From NCBI RefSeq assembly GCF_001875655.1, contig NZ_MKEQ01000001.1:2976001-3040000 (forward strand): a DNA stretch of 64,000 bases, in the 5' to 3' direction. Below the pieces are notes generated by a model. That model saw nothing but the letters and a program-made list of their open reading frames with translations. It was not told where the DNA came from and searched no databases. How positions within the stretch are numbered: position 1 is the first letter of the stretch; every line of letters starts with the position of its first letter. The position numbers and the translations under genes were made by a program. Shown here piece by piece: positions 9,911 through 18,474 of this stretch. Origin of the DNA: Enterobacter hormaechei ATCC 49162. GTDB taxonomy: Bacteria > Pseudomonadota > Gammaproteobacteria > Enterobacterales > Enterobacteriaceae.

Positions 9911-10960
9911 TTATTTTTTAATCGGCAGGAAAACCGAAAACTCGGTATGTCCCGGCCAACTGGTAAATTCAATTTTGCCGGAGTGTTGGTCAATCAAATT
10001 TCGGGCTATGGATAACCCCAGCCCGGTGCCGCCTTCGCGACCGCTGACCATCGGGTAGAACAGGGTGTCCTGGAGATGCGGCGGGATCCCCGGCCCGTTA
10101 TCTTCCACATCAATACGTGCCGCCAGACGATAACGCACGCCGTGCAGCGTCAGCTGGAACGCGGTACGGGTACGCAGAATAATTTCGCCACCCTCCTGGC
10201 CCAGCGCCTGCAACGCGTTACGCACAATGTTCAACAGCACCTGTTCAATCTGGTCTGGATCGTGCGCCAGCTCCGGCAGGCTTGGGTCGTAGTCTCGCAC
10301 CAGCGTGACGTTATCCGGCAGCTCCATCGAGACGAGTTTCACCACCCGCTCCGCGACCTTGTGAATGCTTTCTGAAACATGCATCCCCGGCTGCTGCGGT
10401 CCGAGCAGGCGATCGACCAGATTACGCAGACGGTCCGCCTGCTCAATAATGACGTTGGTATACTCCGCCAGGGCCGGGTCAGGCAGCGCTTTGGTCAAAA
10501 GCTGTGCCGCACCGCGTAAGCCGCCCAGCGGGTTTTTAATCTCATGGGCCAGCCCGCGCACCAGGTCACGCGCCGCAATCTGCTGTGCATGCTGAAGCTG
10601 CTCCTGGCTGAGACGTCGCTGGTTATCCATCGGCGCCATTTCCAGCAGAATCATGCCATCTGGCAGGCGCTGTGCGGTGAGGGACAAAATATGCGAGCGT
10701 CCGTCAATCACCAGCGTCACTTCGTTATCGGTAAAGCCCTGACCCGCCTGCAAACTCTCCTGCATCAGGCCAATATTCAGCGAGAAATAGCTCAACAGTT
10801 CTGGCAACGGCGTGCCAAACAGTTTACGGGCGCTTTGGGCGAGCAGTTGCTGCGCCGCCGGGTTGGCGTAATGCACCGCCAGCTCGTCGTCGACCAGCAA
10901 AATACTGTTAATCAAAGAATTGAGGATCTGCCCAGCATCGGGCAGCGTGCCAGTTGCCAT
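9911..10960 (-). CDS. glnL: Nitrogen sensor histidine kinase/phosphatase NtrB (NR-II)
   Basis: 349 residues, the E. coli length. A PAS domain occupies roughly residues 10-120, followed by the dimerisation/phosphotransfer region with His139 in [11 protein letters not shown] and an ATPase domain with [21 protein letters not shown] and [10 protein letters not shown]. It is cytosolic with no membrane segment. NtrB phosphorylates NtrC under nitrogen shortage and dephosphorylates it when PII (GlnB) signals nitrogen excess. Its own weak promoter is overlapped by an NtrC site just upstream. Confidence 0.97.
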   Translation of the reverse strand: MATGTLPDAGQILNSLINSILLVDDELAVHYANPAAQQLLAQSARKLFGTPLPELLSYFSLNIGLMQESLQAGQGFTDNEVTLVIDGRSHILSLTAQRLPDGMILLEMAPMDNQRRLSQEQLQHAQQIAARDLVRGLAHEIKNPLGGLRGAAQLLTKALPDPALAEYTNVIIEQADRLRNLVDRLLGPQQPGMHVSESIHKVAERVVKLVSMELPDNVTLVRDYDPSLPELAHDPDQIEQVLLNIVRNALQALGQEGGEIILRTRTAFQLTLHGVRYRLAARIDVEDNGPGIPPHLQDTLFYPMVSGREGGTGLGLSIARNLIDQHSGKIEFTSWPGHTEFSVFLPIKK

Positions 10961-10981
10961 TCAGCAGTCTCCTGGAGTTGT

Positions 10982-10998
10982 TGCACTATTTTAGTGCA
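10982..10998. promoter_or_regulatory. NtrC binding site at the glnL promoter
   Basis: A perfect 17-bp palindrome TGCACTATTTTAGTGCA, the NtrC consensus form, 22 bp upstream of the glnL start. In E. coli NtrC represses the glnL promoter from such a site. Confidence 0.85.
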
Positions 10999-11049
10999 GT
11001 ATAGCGTTTTAGAGGTAAAAAGCGCGTGAGATCAGGTTGTTGGTGGAGA

Positions 11050-11127
11050 AAAAAGCCCATCCGAAGATGGGCTAAAGTTTCCACGGCAACTACTCCCGAC
11101 GCGTATGCGCCGGGTAAAACAAATCAA
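11050..11127 (-). ncRNA. glnZ: Putative GlnZ sRNA from the glnA 3' UTR, with intrinsic terminator
   Basis: The glnA 3' untranslated region ends in a strong terminator (11050-11074): AGCCCATC, loop TTCG, GATGGGCT and a T-run on the minus strand. In E. coli and Salmonella this 3' UTR is released as the Hfq-bound sRNA GlnZ, which links nitrogen and carbon metabolism (from memory). I infer it by position and terminator only; the 5' processing site is not determined. Confidence 0.5.
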
Positions 11128-12537
11128 TTAAACGCTGTAGTACAGTTCGAACTCAACCGGGTGCGGCGTCATGCGAACGCGGTCGTTTTCTTCGGTACGC
11201 AGCGCGATGTAAGCGTCGATAGCTTCATCGGTAAACACGCCGCCAGCGGTCAGGAACTCACGGTCCGCGTCCAGCGCTTGCAGGGCTTCTTCCAGAGAGC
11301 CAGCAACCTGTGGGATCTCTTTCGCTTCTTCTGGCGGCAGGTCGTACAGGTTTTTGTCCATGGCTTCGCCTGGGTGGATCTTGTTCTTGATACCGTCCAG
11401 ACCGGCCATCAGCAGTGCTGCGAAGCACAGGTATGGGTTAGCCGCCGGGTCCGGGAAACGCACTTCGATACGACGTGCTTTCGGAGACGCAACCACCGGG
11501 ATACGGATAGAAGCAGAACGGTTACGGGCAGAGTATGCCAGCATCACAGGTGCTTCGTAGCCTGGGACCAGACGCTTGTAGGAGTTCGTGGTTGGGTTCG
11601 CCAGGGCGTTGATCGCTTTAGCGTGTTTGATAACACCGCCGATGTAGTGCAGCGCCTGCTCAGATAGACCCGCATACTTGTCGCCAGAGAACAGGTTGGT
11701 GCCGTTCTTGGACAGGGACATGTGGCAGTGCATACCGGAACCGTTGTCGCCAAACATGGGTTTTGGCATGAAGGTCGCGGTTTTACCGAAACGGTGCGCA
11801 ACGTTGTGCACAACGTATTTGTAGATCTGAATCTCATCCGCTTTTTTGGTCATGGTGTTAAAGCGGGTAGCGATTTCGTTCTGGCCAGCGGTCGCCACTT
11901 CGTGGTGGTGTGCTTCAACAACCAGGCCCATCTCTTCCATGATCAGACACATGGTAGAACGGATGTCCTGTGAAGAATCGACCGGAGGAACCGGGAAGTA
12001 ACCGCCTTTCACGCCAGGACGGTGACCTTTGTTACCACCTTCGTACTTGGTGGAGGAGTTCCATGCGCCTTCGATGTCATCGATAGCCACGTGGGAGCCA
12101 GAAATGGAAGCACCGAAACGGATGTCGTCGAACAGGAAGAACTCTGGCTCTGGCCCGAACAGAACGGTGTCGGCGATACCGGTAGAACGCAGGTACTCTT
12201 CAGCGCGTTTTGCGATGGAGCGTGGGTCACGGTCATAGCCTTGCAGCGTGCCTGGTTCCAGGATATCGCAGCGGATGATCAGCGTAGGTTCTTCGTAGAA
12301 CGGGTCAATGAGCGCAGTGGTTGCATCTGGCATCAGAACCATGTCGGATTCGTTAATGCCTTTCCAGCCGCCAATGGAGGAGCCGTCAAACATTTTGCCT
12401 TCTTCAAAGAATTCGGCGTTCACCTGATGAGCAGGGATCGTGACGTGCTGTTCTTTACCTTTGGTATCGGTGAAGCGCAGATCAACAAACTTCACTTCAT
12501 GTTCGTTCAGCATCGTCAAAACGTGTTCAGCGGACAT
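11128..12537 (-). CDS. glnA: Glutamine synthetase type I
   Basis: 469 residues, the E. coli length. It makes glutamine from glutamate and ammonia with ATP as a cytosolic dodecamer. Recognisable parts are the beta-grasp N-terminus, the catalytic block with FFDDIRFG, the glutamate/metal-binding region [14 protein letters not shown], the ATP-binding region with [17 protein letters not shown], and the adenylylation tyrosine in NLYDLPPEE near residue 398. Transcription is driven by the sigma54 promoter with NtrC sites upstream; a weaker sigma70/CRP promoter is expected by analogy. Confidence 0.98.
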   Translation of the reverse strand: MSAEHVLTMLNEHEVKFVDLRFTDTKGKEQHVTIPAHQVNAEFFEEGKMFDGSSIGGWKGINESDMVLMPDATTALIDPFYEEPTLIIRCDILEPGTLQGYDRDPRSIAKRAEEYLRSTGIADTVLFGPEPEFFLFDDIRFGASISGSHVAIDDIEGAWNSSTKYEGGNKGHRPGVKGGYFPVPPVDSSQDIRSTMCLIMEEMGLVVEAHHHEVATAGQNEIATRFNTMTKKADEIQIYKYVVHNVAHRFGKTATFMPKPMFGDNGSGMHCHMSLSKNGTNLFSGDKYAGLSEQALHYIGGVIKHAKAINALANPTTNSYKRLVPGYEAPVMLAYSARNRSASIRIPVVASPKARRIEVRFPDPAANPYLCFAALLMAGLDGIKNKIHPGEAMDKNLYDLPPEEAKEIPQVAGSLEEALQALDADREFLTAGGVFTDEAIDAYIALRTEENDRVRMTPHPVEFELYYSV

Positions 12538-12621
12538 ACTTAACTCTCCAGATTGGTCATTGTCGTCGTGGTAACGAGGTCTTCAAATCGGCTGGGCTGC
12601 CATATTTTTACTGTATTTCTG

Positions 12622-12641
12622 TAAAGCGAAATCTGTGCCAA
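12622..12641 (-). promoter_or_regulatory. Sigma54 promoter glnAp2
   Basis: On the minus strand the sequence reads TTGGCACAGATTTCGCTTTA, a good sigma54 -24/-12 element (TGGCAC and TCGCTTT), about 85 bp upstream of glnA and identical or nearly so to E. coli glnAp2. Confidence 0.9.
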
Positions 12642-12671
12642 CTTTTAAAACACCCCAAAAAGGCGTTATCA

Positions 12672-12763
12672 TGCGCACCATAGTGCAGAAGGGCTGCACC
12701 ACATTGGATTTGTTGCACCATTATAGTGCTTCAGTGTGAACATTGAGCACCATATTGGTGCAA
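12672..12763. promoter_or_regulatory. NtrC enhancer sites of glnA and glnA-bipA divergent region
   Basis: Three NtrC-type palindromes: GCGCACCATAGTGC (12674-12686 region), TTGCACCATTATAGTGCTT (12713-12731) and GAGCACCATATTGGTGCAA (12745-12763). The last two are spaced by 32 bp, three helical turns, as expected for enhancer cooperativity. The rest of the 377-bp gap (12538-12914) holds the bipA promoter; TACAAT at 12876-12881 is a candidate -10. Confidence 0.85.
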
Positions 12764-12914
12764 TTTACGTTAAAGTGCCCTTTTACCGCTCCGTGAAAGC
12801 GATCACAAAGCATCTCTGCAATACTTGTTTGCGGGGGATGTTTGTGATCCTGTTTTGTAGTGCGATTAATCCGTGTACAATAACGCGCTATTTCTAAATG
12901 CCTGAGGCAAAGTT

Positions 12915-14738
12915 GTGATCGAAAAATTGCGTAATATCGCCATCATCGCGCACGTCGACCATGGTAAAACTACCCTGGTTGATAAGCTGCTACAGCAGTC
13001 CGGTACGTTTGATGCTCGTGCCGAAACTCAAGAGCGTGTGATGGACTCCAACGATTTGGAGAAAGAGCGTGGGATTACCATCCTCGCCAAAAACACCGCT
13101 ATCAAATGGAATGACTACCGTATCAACATCGTTGATACCCCAGGGCACGCCGACTTCGGTGGTGAAGTTGAGCGCGTGATGTCCATGGTGGATTCCGTGC
13201 TGCTGGTGGTTGACGCATTTGATGGCCCTATGCCGCAAACGCGCTTCGTGACCAAAAAAGCATTTGCCCATGGCCTGAAACCTATCGTTGTGATCAACAA
13301 GGTTGACCGTCCTGGCGCGCGTCCTGACTGGGTTGTTGACCAGGTATTCGACCTGTTCGTTAACCTCGACGCGACCGACGAACAGCTGGACTTCCCTATC
13401 GTTTATGCGTCTGCGCTGAACGGTATCGCCGGTCTGGATCACGAGGACATGGCGGAAGACATGACTCCGCTGTACCAGACGATTGTTGACCGCGTTCCTG
13501 CGCCAAACGTTGACCTGGAAGGCACCCTGCAAATGCAGATCTCCCAGCTCGACTACAACAACTACGTTGGCGTAATCGGCATTGGCCGTATCAAGCGCGG
13601 TAAAGTGAAGCCTAACCAGCAGGTCACTATCATCGATAGCGAAGGCAAAACCCGTAACGGTAAAGTCGGTAAAGTGCTGACTCACCTGGGTCTTGAGCGT
13701 ATCGAGAGCGACATCGCTGAAGCGGGCGACATCATCGCCATCACCGGTCTGGGTGAACTGAACATCTCCGACACCATCTGCGATCCGCAGAACGTCGAAG
13801 CGCTGCCAGCCCTGTCCGTTGATGAACCAACCGTATCCATGTTCTTCAACGTCAACACCTCTCCGTTCTGTGGTAAAGAAGGTAAATTCGTTACCTCTCG
13901 TCAGATCCTTGACCGCCTGAACAAAGAGCTGGTGCACAACGTTGCGCTGCGCGTTGAAGAAACCGAAGACGCTGATGCATTCCGCGTTTCCGGTCGTGGT
14001 GAGCTGCACCTGTCTGTTCTGATTGAAAACATGCGTCGTGAAGGTTTCGAGATGGCGGTTTCCCGTCCGAAAGTTATCTTCCGCGAAATCGATGGCCGTA
14101 AACAAGAGCCGTTCGAAAACGTCACGCTGGACGTTGAAGAGCAGCACCAGGGTTCTGTGATGCAGGCGCTGGGTGAGCGTAAAGGCGATCTGAAAAACAT
14201 GAATCCAGATGGCAAAGGCCGCGTACGTCTCGACTACGTGATCCCAAGCCGTGGTCTGATCGGCTTCCGTTCTGAGTTCATGACTATGACCTCCGGTACG
14301 GGTCTGCTGTACTCCACCTTCAGCCACTACGACGACGTGCGTCCGGGTGAAGTGGGCCAGCGTAACAACGGCGTGCTGATCTCCAACGGTCAGGGCAAAG
14401 CGGTTGCGTTTGCGCTGTTCGGTTTGCAGGATCGCGGTAAGCTGTTCCTGGGTCACGGTGCTGAAGTTTACGAAGGCCAGATCATCGGTATTCACAGCCG
14501 TTCTAACGACCTGACCGTAAACTGCCTGACCGGTAAGAAACTGACCAACATGCGTGCGTCCGGTACTGACGAAGCAACGGTTCTGGTTCCACCGATCAAG
14601 ATGACGCTGGAGCAGGCTCTGGAGTTCATCGATGATGACGAACTGGTCGAAGTGACGCCACAGTCAATTCGTATCCGTAAACGTCACCTGACCGAGAACG
14701 ATCGTAAACGTGCTATGCGCGGTGCGAAAGAAGAGTAA
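12915..14738 (+). CDS. bipA: Ribosome-associated translational GTPase BipA/TypA
   Basis: 607 residues. The GTPase domain has G1 AHVDHGKTT, the switch I element RGITI, G3 DTPGH and G4 NKVD. The EF-G-like domains follow (for example [19 protein letters not shown]), then the BipA-specific C-terminal domain. It acts in 50S assembly and growth at low temperature. The start is GTG (GTGATCGAAAAATTG), the conserved position. It is divergent from glnA and followed by a REP and a bidirectional terminator shared with ompL. Confidence 0.97.
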   Translation: MIEKLRNIAIIAHVDHGKTTLVDKLLQQSGTFDARAETQERVMDSNDLEKERGITILAKNTAIKWNDYRINIVDTPGHADFGGEVERVMSMVDSVLLVVDAFDGPMPQTRFVTKKAFAHGLKPIVVINKVDRPGARPDWVVDQVFDLFVNLDATDEQLDFPIVYASALNGIAGLDHEDMAEDMTPLYQTIVDRVPAPNVDLEGTLQMQISQLDYNNYVGVIGIGRIKRGKVKPNQQVTIIDSEGKTRNGKVGKVLTHLGLERIESDIAEAGDIIAITGLGELNISDTICDPQNVEALPALSVDEPTVSMFFNVNTSPFCGKEGKFVTSRQILDRLNKELVHNVALRVEETEDADAFRVSGRGELHLSVLIENMRREGFEMAVSRPKVIFREIDGRKQEPFENVTLDVEEQHQGSVMQALGERKGDLKNMNPDGKGRVRLDYVIPSRGLIGFRSEFMTMTSGTGLLYSTFSHYDDVRPGEVGQRNNGVLISNGQGKAVAFALFGLQDRGKLFLGHGAEVYEGQIIGIHSRSNDLTVNCLTGKKLTNMRASGTDEATVLVPPIKMTLEQALEFIDDDELVEVTPQSIRIRKRHLTENDRKRAMRGAKEE

Positions 14739-14748
14739 TTCGGTTATG

Positions 14749-14782
14749 CCGTAGGCCGGGTAAGCGCATGCGCCACCCGGCA
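14749..14782. repeat. REP element
   Basis: A single REP unit, GCCGTAGGCCGGGTAAGCG...CGCCACCCGGC, directly after bipA. Confidence 0.75.
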
Positions 14783-14785
14783 ACG

Positions 14786-14816
14786 AAAAAGCCGCTGAGC
14801 GATCAGCGGCTTTTTT
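14786..14816. terminator. Bidirectional terminator between bipA and ompL
   Basis: AAAAAGCCGCTGA/TCAGCGGCTTTTTT with an A-run on one side and a T-run on the other; it serves both convergent genes. Confidence 0.9.
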
Positions 14817-14817
14817 A

Positions 14818-15504
14818 TTAGAACGAATACCGCAACCCTAAACGGATCCGGTACTGCTCGCGGTTGTAATCATTCCATCGGTCCAGCCACTGGAGTTCGA
14901 GATACGGCAGCCAGTTTCTGTCGATCTTATAGCTGAATTTATTGGTAATTTCCCAGTGATGGTCTTTGCCATTTTTGCTGTGGTAATCATTCACCCGCTG
15001 GAAAAAGTGCGGCTCAAAGGTGTAGAAAAACGCATCCGTCACTTTGAAATTCCAGTAGTTAGCAAACTCATGCGTGTCGTTCTTATCCATCTGCCCGTTA
15101 TAGTCCGGCGTATCGTAATTGTTATGGTTATAGCGATAGCGGAACGTCAGATTAAACCAGTCCGTAAATTTGTAATTGGTATCTAAATAAACCGCGCCAC
15201 CCGAACCTGCGCTGCTGTCGTTAATTAACCCGCCGGGCTGGAAGGTCAGTTTGTCGGTCGGTTTGAAGAGCGGATACCACCCCTCGATTTCGTTATAGCT
15301 GTGCTTAAGTTCGTCCCATTTACCCACGTTATAAGCGTTGGTGAACATCAGTCCCGCGCCCATATCGAAGTTATAGCCTGCACGCAGGATCACCTCGTGC
15401 AGCTCCGAGGCCGTATTGTAGGCTTCACGCGTTTCGACATACGCCCCGGCAAATACCGGGCAGGACACAGACGACACGATCAGTACGGTGATGATTCTTT
15501 TCAT
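14818..15504 (-). CDS. ompL: Outer-membrane channel OmpL (KdgM-type porin)
   Basis: 228 residues with a signal peptide (MKRIITVLIVSSVSCPVFA|GAY). The body is rich in alternating beta-strand patterns and ends in the aromatic YSF typical of outer-membrane barrels. It resembles E. coli OmpL (EIEGWYPLFKPTDKLT, PGGLINDSSAGSGGAVYLD, NGKDHHWEITN). As the last gene of the sulfoquinovose cluster it probably admits sulfoquinovose or its glycosides. The start at 15504 was chosen because it opens a good signal peptide; the longer frame adds 19 unlikely residues. Confidence 0.92.
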   Translation of the reverse strand: MKRIITVLIVSSVSCPVFAGAYVETREAYNTASELHEVILRAGYNFDMGAGLMFTNAYNVGKWDELKHSYNEIEGWYPLFKPTDKLTFQPGGLINDSSAGSGGAVYLDTNYKFTDWFNLTFRYRYNHNNYDTPDYNGQMDKNDTHEFANYWNFKVTDAFFYTFEPHFFQRVNDYHSKNGKDHHWEITNKFSYKIDRNWLPYLELQWLDRWNDYNREQYRIRLGLRYSF

Positions 15505-15578
15505 AATTTGTCCATGTATCAGGTACAGAAAGGCCTCCCTCCTGATAAACAGGAAGGACATAGTGGCCGGATTTATTG

Positions 15579-17003
15579 TTATAAAGTGACTGCTGACGCT
15601 TTATTGTTGGTGGTTATCTCAGGGGTATTCGCGGTCTGTTTTTTCCGTTTTCCAATCTCCTCAATAATAAAGGCGAAGCGCGCTTCGTTGAGTTTATAAA
15701 ACAGCCCCATGGTCACGGCGGCCACGATCGCCAGGCCGCACGGCCAGAGGAAAATCAGCTGACGCAACCCAAGCAGCGTGCCCGCGCTCTGCACCGCATG
15801 AGGAACGTAGCCAATCTGGGTCAGCATGATGCCGGGCAGAAAACCGGCCAGCGCCGCGGAGATTTTGCGTGAGAAGGTATAGCCGGTATACACCGACCCT
15901 TCGGCGCGGATGCCGGTTTTCCACTCGCCGTAATCGACGGTATCCGGCACCAGCGCCCAGTTCAGGCTGTTCACAAACGCCGTGCCGAAAAAGGCCATGC
16001 AGGAAAAGAGCACGAACAGCAGGGAACTGGTCCCCCAGAAGAAGTTCAGCACGTCGCCCACCGCCCACAGCGTCAGCCCGCCCAGATAGACCGGCTTCTT
16101 GCCAAAGCGCTTCACCGCGCCAGGCACCAGAAACACGCCAATCAGAATGCAGCCCATGCTGAAAAAGCCCATCCACGACAGCAGATGCAGATCGTTCAGC
16201 ACGTACTGGGTGTAATAGACCTGAATCGCCAGCTTGATGTTAAACGCGGCGAGGGTACACAGGTTGGCGATGCACAGCACCAGCAGCGGCGGATTGCGGA
16301 AAATCGCGCAGAATGATTTCAGAATGCCGGGCTTATGGTGATCGGGCGTAAGCTCGACGTAGCGCTCTTTCACCCCGCTGTAGCACCACCACATGCAGAA
16401 CAAGCCACCGGTGACGAACACCAGCGCGGCTACCAGATAGCCGAGTGAGGGCTGACTGACGAACAGCGCCTGAATGGGCATAAAGCCGACGGTGCAGAGC
16501 AACAGCCCTACCGTTGCGCCACCCTGACGCCACGCCGCAAGCTGTGCGCGCTCGTTCGGGTTTTTGGTGATGGCGGGAACCATCGCACCGTAGGCGCAGT
16601 TCATCAGGCTATAGCAGAGGCCAAACATCATGAAGAGTACGGTGGCGAGAGCCGTTTTCACCGTCAGGCTAAAGTCGTTGGCCATAAACTGCGCCGTCGC
16701 GACCAGCGCCACCGGCACGGAGGCATACAGAATGAATGGCCGGAATTTTCCCCGGGCACCGATATTACGCCGGGAGTCCAGCAGCACGCCGGTCAGCATG
16801 TCGGTGAACGCGGTAAAAAACTTCGCCACCAGGAAAATAATGCCGCCATAGAATGCTGGCATGCCCAGTTCATCGGTGTAAAACTTCAGCAGATACAGGG
16901 TGCCAATACACAGCATCAGATTCGAGCCAAAATCGCCCATCCCGTAGGCGCACTTCTCACGCAGGCTCAGTTTCAGGGTTAACGGATCACTGTTATGTGT
17001 CAT
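15579..17003 (-). CDS. yihO: Sulfoquinovose transporter YihO (GPH family)
   Basis: 474 residues, about 12 membrane segments, a member of the glycoside-pentoside-hexuronide:cation symporter family. The start MTHNSDPLTLKLSLREKCAYGMGDFGSN and blocks such as FTDMLTGVLLDSRRN and NSLNWALVPDTVDYGEWKTG match E. coli YihO. YihO is thought to import sulfoquinovose or sulfoquinovosyl glycerol. It is a close paralogue of the neighbouring YihP, suggesting tandem duplication. A hairpin AGAGCGCC/GGCGCTCT (17015-17036) separates it from yihP and could act as an attenuator or mRNA stabiliser. Confidence 0.93.
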   Translation of the reverse strand: MTHNSDPLTLKLSLREKCAYGMGDFGSNLMLCIGTLYLLKFYTDELGMPAFYGGIIFLVAKFFTAFTDMLTGVLLDSRRNIGARGKFRPFILYASVPVALVATAQFMANDFSLTVKTALATVLFMMFGLCYSLMNCAYGAMVPAITKNPNERAQLAAWRQGGATVGLLLCTVGFMPIQALFVSQPSLGYLVAALVFVTGGLFCMWWCYSGVKERYVELTPDHHKPGILKSFCAIFRNPPLLVLCIANLCTLAAFNIKLAIQVYYTQYVLNDLHLLSWMGFFSMGCILIGVFLVPGAVKRFGKKPVYLGGLTLWAVGDVLNFFWGTSSLLFVLFSCMAFFGTAFVNSLNWALVPDTVDYGEWKTGIRAEGSVYTGYTFSRKISAALAGFLPGIMLTQIGYVPHAVQSAGTLLGLRQLIFLWPCGLAIVAAVTMGLFYKLNEARFAFIIEEIGKRKKQTANTPEITTNNKASAVTL

Positions 17004-17046
17004 GGTCGATCCTCAGAGCGCCCCGCAGGGCGCTCTATCTCGTCAT

Positions 17047-18429
17047 TTATGCCGTACGTTTGCGCAGTTCAATTTCTTCCACGATGCGCACATACATCTT
17101 CTCGTTGAGGTTGTAGAAGCAGCCCATCGCCACGATGGTGATGACTGCCAGCAGGCTCGGGTAGATAAATATCAGCTGCCGCAGCCCTTCAACCGTGCCA
17201 GCGGATTGCACCACATTGGGCACATAGCCGATCTGCGTGAGCATGATCCCCGGGAAGAAGCCCGCCAGCGCCTGGGATACCTTACGGAAGAAGGTAAAGC
17301 CGGTATAAACCGTTCCCTCGGAGCGCACGCCGGTGCGCCACTCGCCGTACTCCACGGTATCGGAGACCAGCGCCCAGTTCAGGCTGTTCACGAACGCGGA
17401 GCCGAAGAACGCCAGGCAGGAGAACGCCACAAAGCTCACCGAGCCGCCGCCGAAGAAGTAGTTGAGCAGATCGCCCGCCACCCAAATCGTCAGCCCGCTG
17501 ATGTAGACCTTTTTCTTGCCGAAGCGTCGCACCGCGCCGGGCATCATAAAGACGCCGATAAAAATACAGCCCATGCTGAAGAAGCCCATGTAGGACAGCA
17601 GGATCGGGTCGTTCAGCACGTATTGCGTGTAATAAACCTGGATAGCGAGTTTGACGTTAAAGGCACCCAGCGTGCACAGGTTCGCGATGCACAGGATAAA
17701 CAGCGGACGGTTCCCGGCGATGGCGCGAAACGACTGCAACAGCCCCGGTTTCTGCGCCGGGTTAGCGGGCTGCGTCTCGACGTAACGCTCGGTCACGCCC
17801 TTATAGCACCACCACATAAAGAACAGGCCGAACAGCGAGAAGAGGGTGGCGGCAAAGATGTAGCCAAGCTGGTCATTGCCCTCAATGAGATTCATCACCG
17901 GGACAAAGCCCACGGTACAGAGCAGCAGGCCCAGCGTGGCGCCGCCCTGACGCCAGGCGGCCAGCGACGCGCGCTCGTCCGGGTTTTTGGTAATCGCGGG
18001 CACCATCGCGCCGTAGGAGCAGTTCATCATGCTGAAGAACAGGCCGTACAGCATGAACAGCACCGTTGCCATCACCGTTTTACCGGTGATTTCAAACGGT
18101 GTGCCGACGAAGTTGGCAATCGCCAGCAACGTCACCGGAAACGCCGCATACAGCACGAACGGGCGGAATTTCCCTTTCGGGCCGATTTTGCGCCGGGAGT
18201 CGAGCATGATCCCGGTGCCCATGTCAGTGAAGGCGGTAAAGAACTTCGCAATCAGGAAGATAATCCCGCCATAAGTGCCAGGCAGCCCCAGCACGTCGGT
18301 GTAGAACTTCAGCAGGTACAGCGTGCCGATATCCAGCAGGATGTTAGAGCCGAGGTCGCCCATCCCGTAGGCGAGTTTTTCTTTAAACGGCAGGCGCAGG
18401 GTTGCCGGATCAGAAGTATGTTGACTCAT
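17047..18429 (-). CDS. yihP: Putative 2,3-dihydroxypropane-1-sulfonate exporter YihP (GPH family)
   Basis: 460 residues, about 12 membrane segments, with the GPH signatures FTDMGTGIMLDSRRK and WRQGGATLGLLLCTVGF. It matches E. coli YihP, proposed to export the sulfonate end product DHPS; the direction of transport is inferred from pathway logic, not sequence. It shares most motifs with YihO. A GC-rich hairpin GCCCGCAGG/CCTGCGGGC lies in the 45-bp gap towards yihQ. Confidence 0.93.
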   Translation of the reverse strand: MSQHTSDPATLRLPFKEKLAYGMGDLGSNILLDIGTLYLLKFYTDVLGLPGTYGGIIFLIAKFFTAFTDMGTGIMLDSRRKIGPKGKFRPFVLYAAFPVTLLAIANFVGTPFEITGKTVMATVLFMLYGLFFSMMNCSYGAMVPAITKNPDERASLAAWRQGGATLGLLLCTVGFVPVMNLIEGNDQLGYIFAATLFSLFGLFFMWWCYKGVTERYVETQPANPAQKPGLLQSFRAIAGNRPLFILCIANLCTLGAFNVKLAIQVYYTQYVLNDPILLSYMGFFSMGCIFIGVFMMPGAVRRFGKKKVYISGLTIWVAGDLLNYFFGGGSVSFVAFSCLAFFGSAFVNSLNWALVSDTVEYGEWRTGVRSEGTVYTGFTFFRKVSQALAGFFPGIMLTQIGYVPNVVQSAGTVEGLRQLIFIYPSLLAVITIVAMGCFYNLNEKMYVRIVEEIELRKRTA

Positions 18430-18474
18430 TATTGTTCTCCGTCTGCCCGCAGGTTTCCCTGCGGGCGAGCCTTA

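Noticed and set aside
12990..14495. 501-codon open frame on the minus strand opposite bipA
   Set aside because: Low-complexity shadow of a highly expressed gene; no ribosome-binding site and no family pattern, while bipA is near-identical to its E. coli homologue.
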